From: HGM04593 sp045647885
GTDB taxonomy: Bacteria; Bacteroidota; Bacteroidia; Bacteroidales; Bacteroidaceae
Direction: 5' to 3'
Length of the DNA stretch: 64,000 nt
Assembly (NCBI GenBank): GCA_045647885.1
Contig: JAZRMX010000014.1
Coordinates: forward strand, 1-64,000
Each line of letters starts with the position of its first letter. The first letter of the stretch is position 1. This document shows positions 54,901 to 63,207 of the stretch, in pieces. A program made the translations under genes and the position numbers. The notes under the pieces were generated by a model. That model was not told where the DNA came from. It did no database searches and saw only the letters and a list, made by a program, of their open reading frames with translations.

Positions 54901-55030
54901 TAGGAGGTGTTATGGAAGGGTATTGGTCTATGGGCAGCACGAAGAGTGCTGCGCCTCCTGCCACGATTAGCAACAGCGAGAGCACCGTGGCAAATATCGG
55001 TCGTTCGATAAAGAATTTAGAGAAATTCAT
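51908..55030 (-). CDS. RND multidrug efflux pump (HAE1/AcrB-type)
   Basis: The 1040-residue inner-membrane proton antiporter moves drugs or other hydrophobic compounds to the outer-membrane channel. It has the standard twelve-helix layout with two large periplasmic loops. The N-terminus FFIERPIFATVLSLLLIVAGG, the proton-relay aspartates in AIVVDDAIVVVENATR (transmembrane helix 4) and the GISGQMYKQFALTIATATLLSG segment are all typical of HAE1 pumps. It is the last gene of the TolC-adaptor-pump operon, 24 bp after the adaptor gene. Confidence 0.96.
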   Translation of the reverse strand: MNFSKFFIERPIFATVLSLLLIVAGGAALFVLPIDQYPSITPPTVQVNAIYPGANAETIAQTVGIPIEQQVNGVDNMIYMSSTSSSSGTYRLTVTFEVGTDIDMATVLVQNRVNIALNSLPSEVTQQGVTVQKQSSNVVLFITLTGDSTYNQLYLSNYAELQLVDQLTRTPGVGSVNIMGAGKYSMRVWLDPEAMRIRGISPAEVYQAISKQNLAISAGYVGQTLGAGADNAFQYTLNVQGRLKDAEEFANIVIRNYGVDMLRLRDIAEIEIGSETYASSSRLRGKPTAALAVYQLPGSSSLAVSKAVRDKMEELGEDFPPQVEYQIALDTTDVMRSSIHEVLFTFVETTILVILVIFLFLQNWRATLIPCLTIPVSLIGTLAVMQLLGFSINTLSLFGLILAIAIVVDDAIVVVENATRILDEEKLPPREATEKAMREISGPIVGVVLVMMAVFLPTTMISGISGQMYKQFALTIATATLLSGFNSLTLTPALCALLLRPTSERKENRFFAGFNRGYDALQRMYDKSVGFLLRRAGIAAVSFIVMALLALYMFRIWPTTFIPEEDDGYFIIAVQLPPAASLSRTEAVAAKVENIVSSYPEVKTNISISGYSILNNGQQSNAASVFVVLKDWSERKETEQKAAAIVERFNRQAYVEIEEAQCFAIVPPAIPGIGNVGGLQLQLEDRKALGLTEMQKGVDAIVANYTKAPSIESINSSYEADVPQYFLNIDREKAISMGLDMGAVLSTLSYYMGAIYVNDFVMLGRIWQVKMAAGEKSQKVIDSVLRLSLANNRGEMVPFSSFIKAEEVLGIDQLGRYNMYNSATVTCNVAQGYSSSEAMEDIEKLIKTELGNEFGYEWTGVAYQEEAAGSSTTIIFALAILVAYLVLAAQYESWASPVAAITGVPIALLGAIVGCWLFDIPVSIYTQIGIILLIALSAKNGILIVEFARDFRAGGNSIRESAAEAGHVRLRPILMTSFAFVLGVMPLLFAGGAGANARLSLGAAVVFGMLLNTIIATLYIPNWYEWVQMLEEKLSRKKAT

Positions 55031-55054
55031 ACGTTCACGGGTTGTGGTTACTTT

Positions 55055-56182
55055 TTATTGTTTTTTCTCTCTTGTACCCTCCATTATGGGGGTTATGGGC
55101 ATTCCGTTGCGCACCTTCAGCAGGGCTTTCGTTACATAAACATCACCGGCATCAAGCCCCTTTGTTACAAGGCGTAGGGTGTCATCAACAAGGTTGCCCA
55201 CCTCTATCGTGCGGTAGTGTACGGTGTTATCCTTGTCCACCACATAGAGATATTTGCCAAGCTGGTCGGTACCTATTGAGGCGTCTTTTACCAATATTCC
55301 GTTCTCAATCTTCTCGTAGGGCAGAACAACGCTTATGTAGCTTCCTGGTTTGAGGAAAAGGTTGCTGTTGTCGAGTTCGGCTCTCACGCGCAACGTTCCC
55401 GTGTTCAGGTTTATGTCCGGTGAGAGGTAGTCCATCCTTGCTTTCCAGCTATAATACTTGTCGTTGCCGAGGGTAAAGGTTATATATTGCTCCTTGCCCA
55501 CAATGTCGTTGCGCCGCTGTTTGTTTATCCATTGGTTGTCTGTTATGTCAAAGTAGGCATACATCTTGTTGTCCTTATACATTTTACAGAGTTCCACGGG
55601 GCTTGCTGCGCCCGGAATATATGTACCCACGGAGTAATTTTCAATGCCAACCACGCCATCTATAGGTGCCTTTACGTAGCAGTAGCCGAGGTTGGTGCGG
55701 GCGGTGTTCAACGCAGCCTTGGCGTTGCTCACTTGTGCCGTATAGCTTTTTACACGGCTTTCGGCCTGAAGGAGCTCTATTCGGCTCACGGCGTCGCTCT
55801 CTATGGCTTGCAGCATACGTTTGTAGTTGCTTTGTGCATATTCAAGCTCTGCTTCGGCAGTGTTCAGGGCGGCCTTTGCCTGTGCTACGGCATTTTCGTA
55901 TAGCGTGGGTTCTATTATAAAGAGTATATCTCCCTTTTTTACACGGCTTCCAGGGGTGTAGCTCTGTTTAAGCAGTGTGCCGCTTGCCCGCCCCACAATT
56001 GATATTGTGGCGTCGGCCTCCAAGTAACCGGGGTACTCGCGCGTGAGGGTTACTTCTCGGGTTATAGGGTGGGCTACCTCTATCGGTAAAGCAGCGGTTG
56101 TGTTAGCCGGCTCTTTGCCTTTGTCGCACGCGGCAACCAAGAATGTTGCCGATATTATTGCGGTTGTTATTATCTTTTTCAT
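55055..56182 (-). CDS. RND efflux periplasmic adaptor (membrane-fusion) lipoprotein
   Basis: The 375-residue protein has a lipobox ending at C19 (FLVAACDKG), then the beta-barrel and lipoyl halves of an AcrA/MexA adaptor (GTLLKQSYTPGSRVKKGDILFIIEP is the first lipoyl half) around an alpha-hairpin (about 100-165), and the second half with YVKAPIDGVVGIENYSVGTYI. It bridges the pump and the TolC-like channel. It lies between the two partner genes in the order expected for this operon type. Confidence 0.95.
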   Translation of the reverse strand: MKKIITTAIISATFLVAACDKGKEPANTTAALPIEVAHPITREVTLTREYPGYLEADATISIVGRASGTLLKQSYTPGSRVKKGDILFIIEPTLYENAVAQAKAALNTAEAELEYAQSNYKRMLQAIESDAVSRIELLQAESRVKSYTAQVSNAKAALNTARTNLGYCYVKAPIDGVVGIENYSVGTYIPGAASPVELCKMYKDNKMYAYFDITDNQWINKQRRNDIVGKEQYITFTLGNDKYYSWKARMDYLSPDINLNTGTLRVRAELDNSNLFLKPGSYISVVLPYEKIENGILVKDASIGTDQLGKYLYVVDKDNTVHYRTIEVGNLVDDTLRLVTKGLDAGDVYVTKALLKVRNGMPITPIMEGTREKKQ

Positions 56183-56206
56183 AAGCGTTTGTTTATGGGA
56201 TTATGG

Positions 56207-57598
56207 TTACCACCCTCCGCCGAGGGCTTCATATAGTTGTACAAGGGCTTTGAGGGTACTGCCTTGGGCTTGCACCAGGTAGTCCTGGTAGCTCAGCAGG
56301 GTACGTTGCGCGTCGAGCACATTCTGAAACTGTGTAAGCCCCTGCTTGTATAGTTCCAGCGAAAGTTTTAGCGTCTCGCGGCATTGGTTTACTGCCTCTT
56401 TTATAGCTACCGTTTGTGCTATTGAACCGTGGTATCCGCTCATTGCGTTTTCCACTTCCTGTATGGCTGTGAGCACTTTTTCATTGAAAGAGAGAATGCT
56501 CTGCTCTAGAGCGGCGCGTGCCTCGCGTGTGGCGTTGAGCCTTTCTCCACCAGTGAATAGGTTCCATTGCATTGTGGGGGCTATTTCCCAGGTCACACTG
56601 CGTGCGTGGGGGAGCTCTTTTATCTTTTCGGAGGAATATCCCAGTGAACCGTTTACGAGGAAGGTGGGCAACCACTCGCGTTTTGTAGCTCCCAATGTGG
56701 CGGCGTATGCTTCAACCTGTTTCTCGGCAGCGCGTATGTCGGGGCGTTGGCGCAATAGCATCGCGGGCATTCCCAAGGCAACGGGGTCTATGTAAGATGG
56801 TAAATCGGTAGTCTGTAACTCCCAATCGTTGAGTTCTGTGGGGCTGCAACCAAGCAGAACTGCGAGGCTGTTGCGGTAGGCTGCGAGGCTTGCTTCCATT
56901 GCGGGAATCTGTGCAAGAGTGTTGTAATAGACACTTTTAGATTGTGCAACATCCAGTTTCGATGCAAGGCCGTTGTCGTATCGCGACGTTACAATCTTTA
57001 TAATCTCTTTTTGCGAAGCTACGTTATTGCGTAACACCTCGAGCTGCGCCGCGCTCTGCTTTATGGAAAAATATGTTGTCGCAACGCTGGCACAGAGGGT
57101 TACCATAATGGCTCTGTACTCCTCTTCACTTGCCTGAAAGAGCTTTTTCTGTGCCTTTGAGCGCATATATATGCCGCCGAAGATATCTACCTGCCAGCTC
57201 ATGGAAACACCTCCGCTGAAGTAGCCGTCGTATGTCTCCCGGAACTCTGTAAGCGCGGTGTTGCCACTGCTTTTTGCTCGTTGCCACCCGGCGGAAAGTG
57301 CTATCTGTGGCAACAGGTTGCTTTGCGCCTGTCGCCACACGGCTTTTGCCCGTTTCATATTCTCTATTGCACCAAGCACTGAATAGTTGCGTTCGGTGGC
57401 AAGGGAAATGAGAGAGTCGAGCTGCGTGTCTCCGAAATTTTGCCACCACAGGTTATTGTCGGGGGGTACGGGGGAGGTCTCTTCGCTGTAGCTCCAGTTG
57501 TCGGGCAGTGGGCGAGCAAGGAAATTTTCTCCCTCCTGTGCGCTTATCTCTGTAAAAGCGAAGAGTAAAGCGAAAAATGTAAGAATAGACCTTGTCAT
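56207..57598 (-). CDS. TolC-like outer-membrane efflux channel
   Basis: The 463-residue protein has a signal peptide (ending EISAQ) and the OEP domains of TolC/OprM channels: repeated alpha-helical coiled segments with DVAQSKSVYYNTLAQIP near 205 and DVLDAQRTLLSYQDYLVQAQG near 430. It has no lipobox cysteine, unlike OprM. It is the first gene of the tripartite operon, 24 bp before the adaptor. Confidence 0.94.
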   Translation of the reverse strand: MTRSILTFFALLFAFTEISAQEGENFLARPLPDNWSYSEETSPVPPDNNLWWQNFGDTQLDSLISLATERNYSVLGAIENMKRAKAVWRQAQSNLLPQIALSAGWQRAKSSGNTALTEFRETYDGYFSGGVSMSWQVDIFGGIYMRSKAQKKLFQASEEEYRAIMVTLCASVATTYFSIKQSAAQLEVLRNNVASQKEIIKIVTSRYDNGLASKLDVAQSKSVYYNTLAQIPAMEASLAAYRNSLAVLLGCSPTELNDWELQTTDLPSYIDPVALGMPAMLLRQRPDIRAAEKQVEAYAATLGATKREWLPTFLVNGSLGYSSEKIKELPHARSVTWEIAPTMQWNLFTGGERLNATREARAALEQSILSFNEKVLTAIQEVENAMSGYHGSIAQTVAIKEAVNQCRETLKLSLELYKQGLTQFQNVLDAQRTLLSYQDYLVQAQGSTLKALVQLYEALGGGW

Positions 57599-57667
57599 AG
57601 TTTAAATCTGTTAAGCAGACTATAAACACATTTACAAGGTCTAAGGTTTTTCTGTTTTTTGCGAAAA

Positions 57668-59845
57668 TTACTCTATGGCGTTGGTGTCGTACCACAGGGC
57701 GGGTGTGTCGCTCATCTCAAACTCCAGCGTGCCGCCTTTTATTATATCGCTGTGGAGAATGTAGGGCTGGGCGTGTTCTTGTCCATTGAGTTTTATGCTC
57801 TTTATGTATATGTTCCTTTCGCTGTTATTTTTTGCTGCGATTGTGAAGGTACCGCCCGCAACTTTTATCTCGGCTTTTTCCACAATGGGTGAACCGAACC
57901 AGTAGCGGCCGCTTGCAGGCTCCACCTCGTAGAATCCGAGTGCCGACATTATATACCACGCCGACATTTGTCCCATATCCTCGTTGCCCGAGAGGCCGTC
58001 GGGGGTTTCGTTGTAGAGCTCTTTCAATACCTTGCGCACCAGTTCGGCTGTTTTGTGCGGTTCGCCCAGTATGGTGTAGAGGTATGTTATGTGGTGCGAC
58101 GGTTCGTTGCCGTGGGCATACTGTCCCACCATACCCGAGATATCGGGCGAGGGGTCGCCCTCTATTGTCGATGGGGCTGTGAATAGCGAGTCGAGGCGCG
58201 CTATCATCTTCTCGCGGTTGCCGAAAAGGTCGCAATATCCTTTTATGTCGTGCGGAACCAACCAGGTATATTGCCAGGCATTGCCCTCGCAGTAGTCGTC
58301 GGCGCGGTGTACCGAAAAATAGGGGTTGAAGGGCTCGCGGAACTCTCCTGTGCTGTCTACTCCGCGTATAAACCAACGCTCTTTGTCGAAAAGGCGGCGG
58401 TAAGAGTGGCTCATACGGGTAAAGTACTCCTCATCCTCTGTTTTTCCGAGTGCTTCTGCGGCTCTTGCGGCAGCTCCGTCGGCAAGGGCGTATTCAAGCT
58501 CGTAGGCTACCGCTTCGTTGAACATATTACAGGGAATGTAACCATACTCACGGCGCAGTCCTTTGCCGCGCTCCTCCTTTGCTGCGGTCTTTTTTATTGC
58601 CTCAAAGGCTTTTTCGCGGTCTATTCCGGGGAGGTTCTTTACTATTGCATCGGCGACTACGGGTATTGCAGGGTCGCCAACCATGCAGTTAGTCTCGTTG
58701 CCCCACAGGTGCCACACGGGCAAGCGTCCTTGCTTGTCGCATATATCAATCATTGAGGCAACGAAGTGTGCGCTTTTTTCGGGCTGTATTATGGTCATAA
58801 GCGGTTGCTTGGTGCGGTAGGTATCCCACAGCGAGAAATTTGTGTATTGCGGTTGGGGCGCGTGGTATATATTCCCGTCGGCACCACGGTAATAACCGTT
58901 GATGTCGCTGAATAGTGCCGGCGCCATCATCGCGTGGTACATTGCGGTGTAGAATATGCGCTCCGTCTTTTTATCGGGGGTGGTGATGCGTATGCTTGAT
59001 AGCTCTTTTTCCCACGCCTGGTCGGCAGCGAGGCGTGTGGCTTCAAAATTCCACGCGGGTTGTTCTTGCTGCAAGGCGAGTTTTGCTCCCTCGATGCTTA
59101 CGGGGGAGATTCCCACTTTAAGCATAATCTGTTCTCCCTCTTTGGTGGTGAACGATGCGCGCGCATACATATCCTTGTTGCCCTTCAGCTTAAATTTTTC
59201 AAAAGGCTTGCTGAGTACCGCAGCAAAGAATACATACTGGTCTCTTGCCCAGCCGCGTGAGCGACGGTAGCCGGTAATTATGCTGTCGCTCTCGGCTGTT
59301 ATAAAGGTTTCTGTGGCACGGTCCCAACAACCGCCGTTCTCGAGGTCAAAGACAATCGCAGCCTCTTGCGACGCCGGGAAGGTGTAGCGGTGCAGGGCTG
59401 TTCTTTCTGTTGCGGTTAGTTCGGCGGTAATGCCGTAGCGTGTGAGGAGAACGGAATAATATCCCGGGCGGGTAATCTCCTTTTTGCGGTCTGCGGCCGA
59501 CCATAGTCCGCTCTCGGGGTGCTCTTTGTTGCCACGCGAGTATGTTACTTCTCCCGTGACGGGCATTACGGTTACATCAAAAAGGTCGCCTATGCCCGTA
59601 CCGCTCAGGTGGGTGTGTGAGAAACCTATTACCGTGGCCTCGCTACTGTGATAGCCCGAGCAGAAATCCCACTCCTGACTGATGCTTGTGGGGCCCACCT
59701 GTACCATTCCGAAGGGCACGCTTGCGCCCACAAAAACGTGTCCGTGCCCGCCACTGCCTATAAGTGGGTCGGCTTTTTCTGTCAGTTTATTATTGTTACA
59801 GGCGATAAGGGCTGTAAGTATAAACAACCATTTTATATTTCTCAT
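57668..59845 (-). CDS. GH92 family alpha-mannosidase, lipoprotein
   Basis: GH92 enzymes are calcium-dependent exo-alpha-mannosidases, mostly alpha-1,2, that trim high-mannose N-glycans or yeast mannan. The 725-residue protein has a lipobox (LTALIACNN, C16), the N-terminal beta domain (DPLIGSGGHGHVFVGASVPFGM), and the catalytic (alpha/alpha)6 domain with WHLWGNETNCMVGD and GNEDMGQMSAWY. It overlaps the second GH92 gene by 4 bp. Lipidation suggests surface or periplasmic anchoring. Confidence 0.95.
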   Translation of the reverse strand: MRNIKWLFILTALIACNNNKLTEKADPLIGSGGHGHVFVGASVPFGMVQVGPTSISQEWDFCSGYHSSEATVIGFSHTHLSGTGIGDLFDVTVMPVTGEVTYSRGNKEHPESGLWSAADRKKEITRPGYYSVLLTRYGITAELTATERTALHRYTFPASQEAAIVFDLENGGCWDRATETFITAESDSIITGYRRSRGWARDQYVFFAAVLSKPFEKFKLKGNKDMYARASFTTKEGEQIMLKVGISPVSIEGAKLALQQEQPAWNFEATRLAADQAWEKELSSIRITTPDKKTERIFYTAMYHAMMAPALFSDINGYYRGADGNIYHAPQPQYTNFSLWDTYRTKQPLMTIIQPEKSAHFVASMIDICDKQGRLPVWHLWGNETNCMVGDPAIPVVADAIVKNLPGIDREKAFEAIKKTAAKEERGKGLRREYGYIPCNMFNEAVAYELEYALADGAAARAAEALGKTEDEEYFTRMSHSYRRLFDKERWFIRGVDSTGEFREPFNPYFSVHRADDYCEGNAWQYTWLVPHDIKGYCDLFGNREKMIARLDSLFTAPSTIEGDPSPDISGMVGQYAHGNEPSHHITYLYTILGEPHKTAELVRKVLKELYNETPDGLSGNEDMGQMSAWYIMSALGFYEVEPASGRYWFGSPIVEKAEIKVAGGTFTIAAKNNSERNIYIKSIKLNGQEHAQPYILHSDIIKGGTLEFEMSDTPALWYDTNAIE

Positions 59846-62091
59846 TTTATCTCTTTCCCAAGCGTTAGTGTTATTTTTTTCTTCTCGAGCAGTTCTTGGT
59901 GTGATATTCTGTAGCTTTCCACTTTTTTGTCGCCAACGGTAATCTCTTTTATGTATGGTGTGTTGCCGCTCCCTTTTGAGCGCTCTATGGTCACATCACC
60001 CTTGGCAGTGTGTATTGTAACCTTGTCGAATACTGGGGTGGTGAGGGTGTAGAAGGGCTCGCCGGGGCAGTCGGGGTAGAACCCCATCATAGAAAATACC
60101 GCCCACACCGACATTGTTCCCGTGTCGTCGTTACCGGGGAGGCCGCCGTTGCTGTTGCGGTAATATTTGTCGAGCAGCCTTGCCACCTCTTTTTGTGTGC
60201 GCCACTCCTCGCCTTTGAAACGGCTGAACAGGTAGGGGTATATGATATCCGGTTCGTTTGTGGGGTCGTATAAGTTTTCGTCGAATACTCTCTGCAGGCT
60301 CTCTATGAACCTTTTTTTGCCACCCATAAGGCGTGTGAGCCCCTCAATGTCGTGCGGTACGGCAAAGGTATAATTCCACGCCGAGCCCTCGTGAAAGCCG
60401 GGAACATTCTCGAAGTGCTTGCCTGTTGCGGGGTCGAAGTCCTGTATGAATTCACCCTCTTTTGTAAGAGGTCGCAGCGTGCCGTGCTCCTTGCAGAAGT
60501 ATCGGCGGTAGTTGTGCGAGCGTTCAAGAAACTCTTTTTCGCGTTTTTTGTCGCCAAGCTCGCCTGCGAGTCGCGCGATAGCATAGTCGGCTGCGCAATA
60601 CTCTATGGTGTGCGACACGGAATTGTCGCCCGAAAGGTCGCTTGAATAGTACCCTATGGGTATATATCCATTCTCTATATAAGGGTCTATGTCGGGGCGC
60701 AAGGGGTTCTTGTCCCCCTCGGTGGTGCCCGATTTCAGCATAGCCTCATAAGCTTTTTCTATGTCAAAATCGCGTAATCCTTTTATCCAACTGTCAGCAA
60801 GAACTATAGCAGCAGGGTCGCCGGCCATAGTGAATGTTTCTCGCCCAAAAAGTTCCCAACGTGGAAGCCATCCGCTCTCGTTATACATACCCACGATGCT
60901 GTGCAGCATATCTGTCTGCTTCTCGGGGTAGGCAAGGGTGAGCAATTGGTGAAGGTTGCGGTAGGTGTCCCACAGCGAGAATATTGTGTATCGTGGGTGG
61001 TTGCTCTGCCCAGTCTCTGCACTCTCCATACAGGGGTATTCCCCGTTTACATCGCTTATTATGCTTGGGTGTATGAGTGAGTGGTAGAGGGCGGTGTAGA
61101 AGATTGTCTGTTGCTCTTTTGTGCCCCCTTCTATGCTGATGCGCCCGAGTTCTTCGTTCCACTTTTTTGTGGCTTGGGCGCGTATAATGTCGAAATTGCT
61201 GTTTTCCTGCTCCTCTTCGAGGTTCTTACGGGCATTTTCTATTGAAACAAACGAAACTCCCATCTGTACGGTAATCTGCTCCCCCTCGGCAAGCCTTTCG
61301 TAGCTGAAACGGTAACCGATATTGTCGCCGGCAATCTCCCGGTTGTAGTTTTCGTATAGCTTGTGTGTGCCGTCGTCGGGCGACCATTGCGACTCTATGC
61401 CTTGCATCACAGGCTGAAATTTCCAGGCACCACTCTCCGAGGGCTCGCGTGAAACGCGCATCACAAAGTAGATGGGGAATACCGCCTGTGTGGTGTAGCA
61501 GAATGTGCCAAGGAGCTTGAATCCCTCGACCTCGCGGCTATTTACACGGCGTACCATTGCGCCGTTTTCGTTGGTGAGTCCCTCGCCGAGGTTAAGTATT
61601 ATGTGTCCTCTGCCGGCAGGGAAGGTAAAACGCTCGCACGAACTACGTGTGGTGGCGGTAACCTCGGTCTTTATGTTGTATTTTGTGAGGTGGTTGCTGT
61701 AATACCCGGGTGAGGCTGTTTCGTTGCTGTACTCCGAGCCGTAGGCGAAGTAATCAACATTAAGTTCTCCGCTTGTGGGCATTACAAGCAGCGATGAGGC
61801 TTCGGGGCAACCCACTCCGCTCAACGCAACGTGGGCGTATCCTGTAAAGAATCTGTTGTTGCTTTCGTAAGGTGTTGATAACCAGCGGTTGTCCTTGTCG
61901 TAGATGTTAAGGTCGGAACCCATTACGTTGAAGGGTGTTACCGACATCATTCCATTCGGGGTTACCGCGCCGGGGTGTGTGGCGCAGTAGTTGCTTGTGC
62001 CTATAAAGGGGTTCACAAGCTCGGCGGGCTCTTGCGCGATGCTGTTGGTTATCAACGCCCACAAAAGGATTATGGTAACTTCCTTTCTCAT
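59842..62091 (-). CDS. GH92 family alpha-mannosidase, secreted
   Basis: The 749-residue protein has a signal peptide ending NSIAQ and no lipobox. The beta domain (VNPFIGTSNYCATHPGAVTPNGMMSVTPF, split as VNPFIGTS and PGAVTPNGMMSV) and catalytic domain (PRWELFGRETFTMAGD; PGNDDTGTMSVWAVFSMMGFYP) show a GH92 enzyme of a different subgroup from its neighbour, with Asp-Asp where the neighbour has Glu-Asp in the GN(E/D)D motif. Different linkage preferences are therefore likely. It lies 5 bp after the ROK kinase and overlaps the other GH92 gene. Confidence 0.94.
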   Translation of the reverse strand: MRKEVTIILLWALITNSIAQEPAELVNPFIGTSNYCATHPGAVTPNGMMSVTPFNVMGSDLNIYDKDNRWLSTPYESNNRFFTGYAHVALSGVGCPEASSLLVMPTSGELNVDYFAYGSEYSNETASPGYYSNHLTKYNIKTEVTATTRSSCERFTFPAGRGHIILNLGEGLTNENGAMVRRVNSREVEGFKLLGTFCYTTQAVFPIYFVMRVSREPSESGAWKFQPVMQGIESQWSPDDGTHKLYENYNREIAGDNIGYRFSYERLAEGEQITVQMGVSFVSIENARKNLEEEQENSNFDIIRAQATKKWNEELGRISIEGGTKEQQTIFYTALYHSLIHPSIISDVNGEYPCMESAETGQSNHPRYTIFSLWDTYRNLHQLLTLAYPEKQTDMLHSIVGMYNESGWLPRWELFGRETFTMAGDPAAIVLADSWIKGLRDFDIEKAYEAMLKSGTTEGDKNPLRPDIDPYIENGYIPIGYYSSDLSGDNSVSHTIEYCAADYAIARLAGELGDKKREKEFLERSHNYRRYFCKEHGTLRPLTKEGEFIQDFDPATGKHFENVPGFHEGSAWNYTFAVPHDIEGLTRLMGGKKRFIESLQRVFDENLYDPTNEPDIIYPYLFSRFKGEEWRTQKEVARLLDKYYRNSNGGLPGNDDTGTMSVWAVFSMMGFYPDCPGEPFYTLTTPVFDKVTIHTAKGDVTIERSKGSGNTPYIKEITVGDKKVESYRISHQELLEKKKITLTLGKEIK

Positions 62092-62096
62092 CTGAA

Positions 62097-63197
62097 CTAT
62101 TTTTTGTCAAGTTCGTTGAGGGCAAAGGCGTATGCTCCCACAGAAACAGCCTTGCTTGCACCAAGTTTTGATATGGCAATTCCGGTGCGTTTGTGGTAGT
62201 CGTAATCTACATACTTTTCTTGCCCGTAAACCTTTATTTTTTTTGTTTCTCCTTTAGCAAAAAGCTCGAATTCATCGGGGTTTTCCAGGTTGTATACGCT
62301 CATCTGTACGAGGTTCAGCTCATCGCCCTGCAGGGTGCGAATTTTTGAGCGCATCTCCTCGAGCAATGCCGGCATAATCCATCTGCTTGCTGCGGAAATT
62401 CCTCCTCCGATGACAACCAGTCCGTCTATAATGGTTACAGCTGTGGCTATGGCTGCGCCGGCTGTTCTTCCCACCTCGGCAAAGGTCTCGCGTGCGGAAG
62501 TAGTGTCACCTTCGCGTGTTCCGTCTGCAATCTCACAAATATCTTTCGGGGTGAGCCCGTGTGTGGCATTTCCAATCTTTTCCCCATATATGCGTATTAC
62601 TGAACGTATGGCAACACCTTCTTCTACAATAATTTCTGGCTTGCCCTTGTGGGGAAGGCAGAATGTCTCTACGCAGGAATTATCGCCACGGTTCAGCCTG
62701 CCGTCAATAACAACGCCTATGCCGAAACCGGTACCAAGGGTGTAACCTATGAGGTTCTTGTACTGTTTTACCGAGCCGGTTTCTTTTAGTCGGCGGTTAA
62801 TCTCAGGCAAGGTTCCGCAAAGTGCTTCGCCGTAGGCAAAGAGGTCGCCGTCGTTGTTTATGTATACCGGTATGCCAAACTTGCTCTCGAGAAAGGCTTT
62901 CAGCGCAACGCCCTCGCGGAAGGAGGGGAAATTGGGGAGGTAACCGCCTATTATGCCGTTGGGGTAGTCGGCGGGGCCGGGGAATGCAAAGCTTATTGCC
63001 ACGGGCTTCTCCCCGAGCTTGGATATTATCTGTGAAAATCCGTCTACCATATTTTGCAAGCAGAGGTCGAGGTCGTGGGCTTGCGACGGGAGCGTAATGG
63101 GCTCGGTGATAAATTCTCCGGCTTGCATCGCGCCGAAAACAAAATTTGTTCCACCCGCGTCGAGGGTAGCTACTATGCGGTTGTCTTTTGTGTACAT
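62097..63197 (-). CDS. ROK-family sugar kinase
   Basis: The 366-residue protein has the ROK ATP-binding N-terminus VATLDAGGTNFVFGAM, the TLGTGFGIGVVIDG segment and the C-terminal VVIGGGISAASRWI. The usual ROK zinc motif (CxCGxxGCxE) is absent; only isolated cysteines occur at the site. ROK kinases phosphorylate glucose, fructose, mannose or N-acetylglucosamine. In this operon, mannose or a mannose-derived sugar is the natural guess. It is cytoplasmic and lies 10 bp after the GH5 gene. Confidence 0.88.
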   Translation of the reverse strand: MYTKDNRIVATLDAGGTNFVFGAMQAGEFITEPITLPSQAHDLDLCLQNMVDGFSQIISKLGEKPVAISFAFPGPADYPNGIIGGYLPNFPSFREGVALKAFLESKFGIPVYINNDGDLFAYGEALCGTLPEINRRLKETGSVKQYKNLIGYTLGTGFGIGVVIDGRLNRGDNSCVETFCLPHKGKPEIIVEEGVAIRSVIRIYGEKIGNATHGLTPKDICEIADGTREGDTTSARETFAEVGRTAGAAIATAVTIIDGLVVIGGGISAASRWIMPALLEEMRSKIRTLQGDELNLVQMSVYNLENPDEFELFAKGETKKIKVYGQEKYVDYDYHKRTGIAISKLGASKAVSVGAYAFALNELDKK

Positions 63198-63207
63198 AAG
63201 GCTGTGT

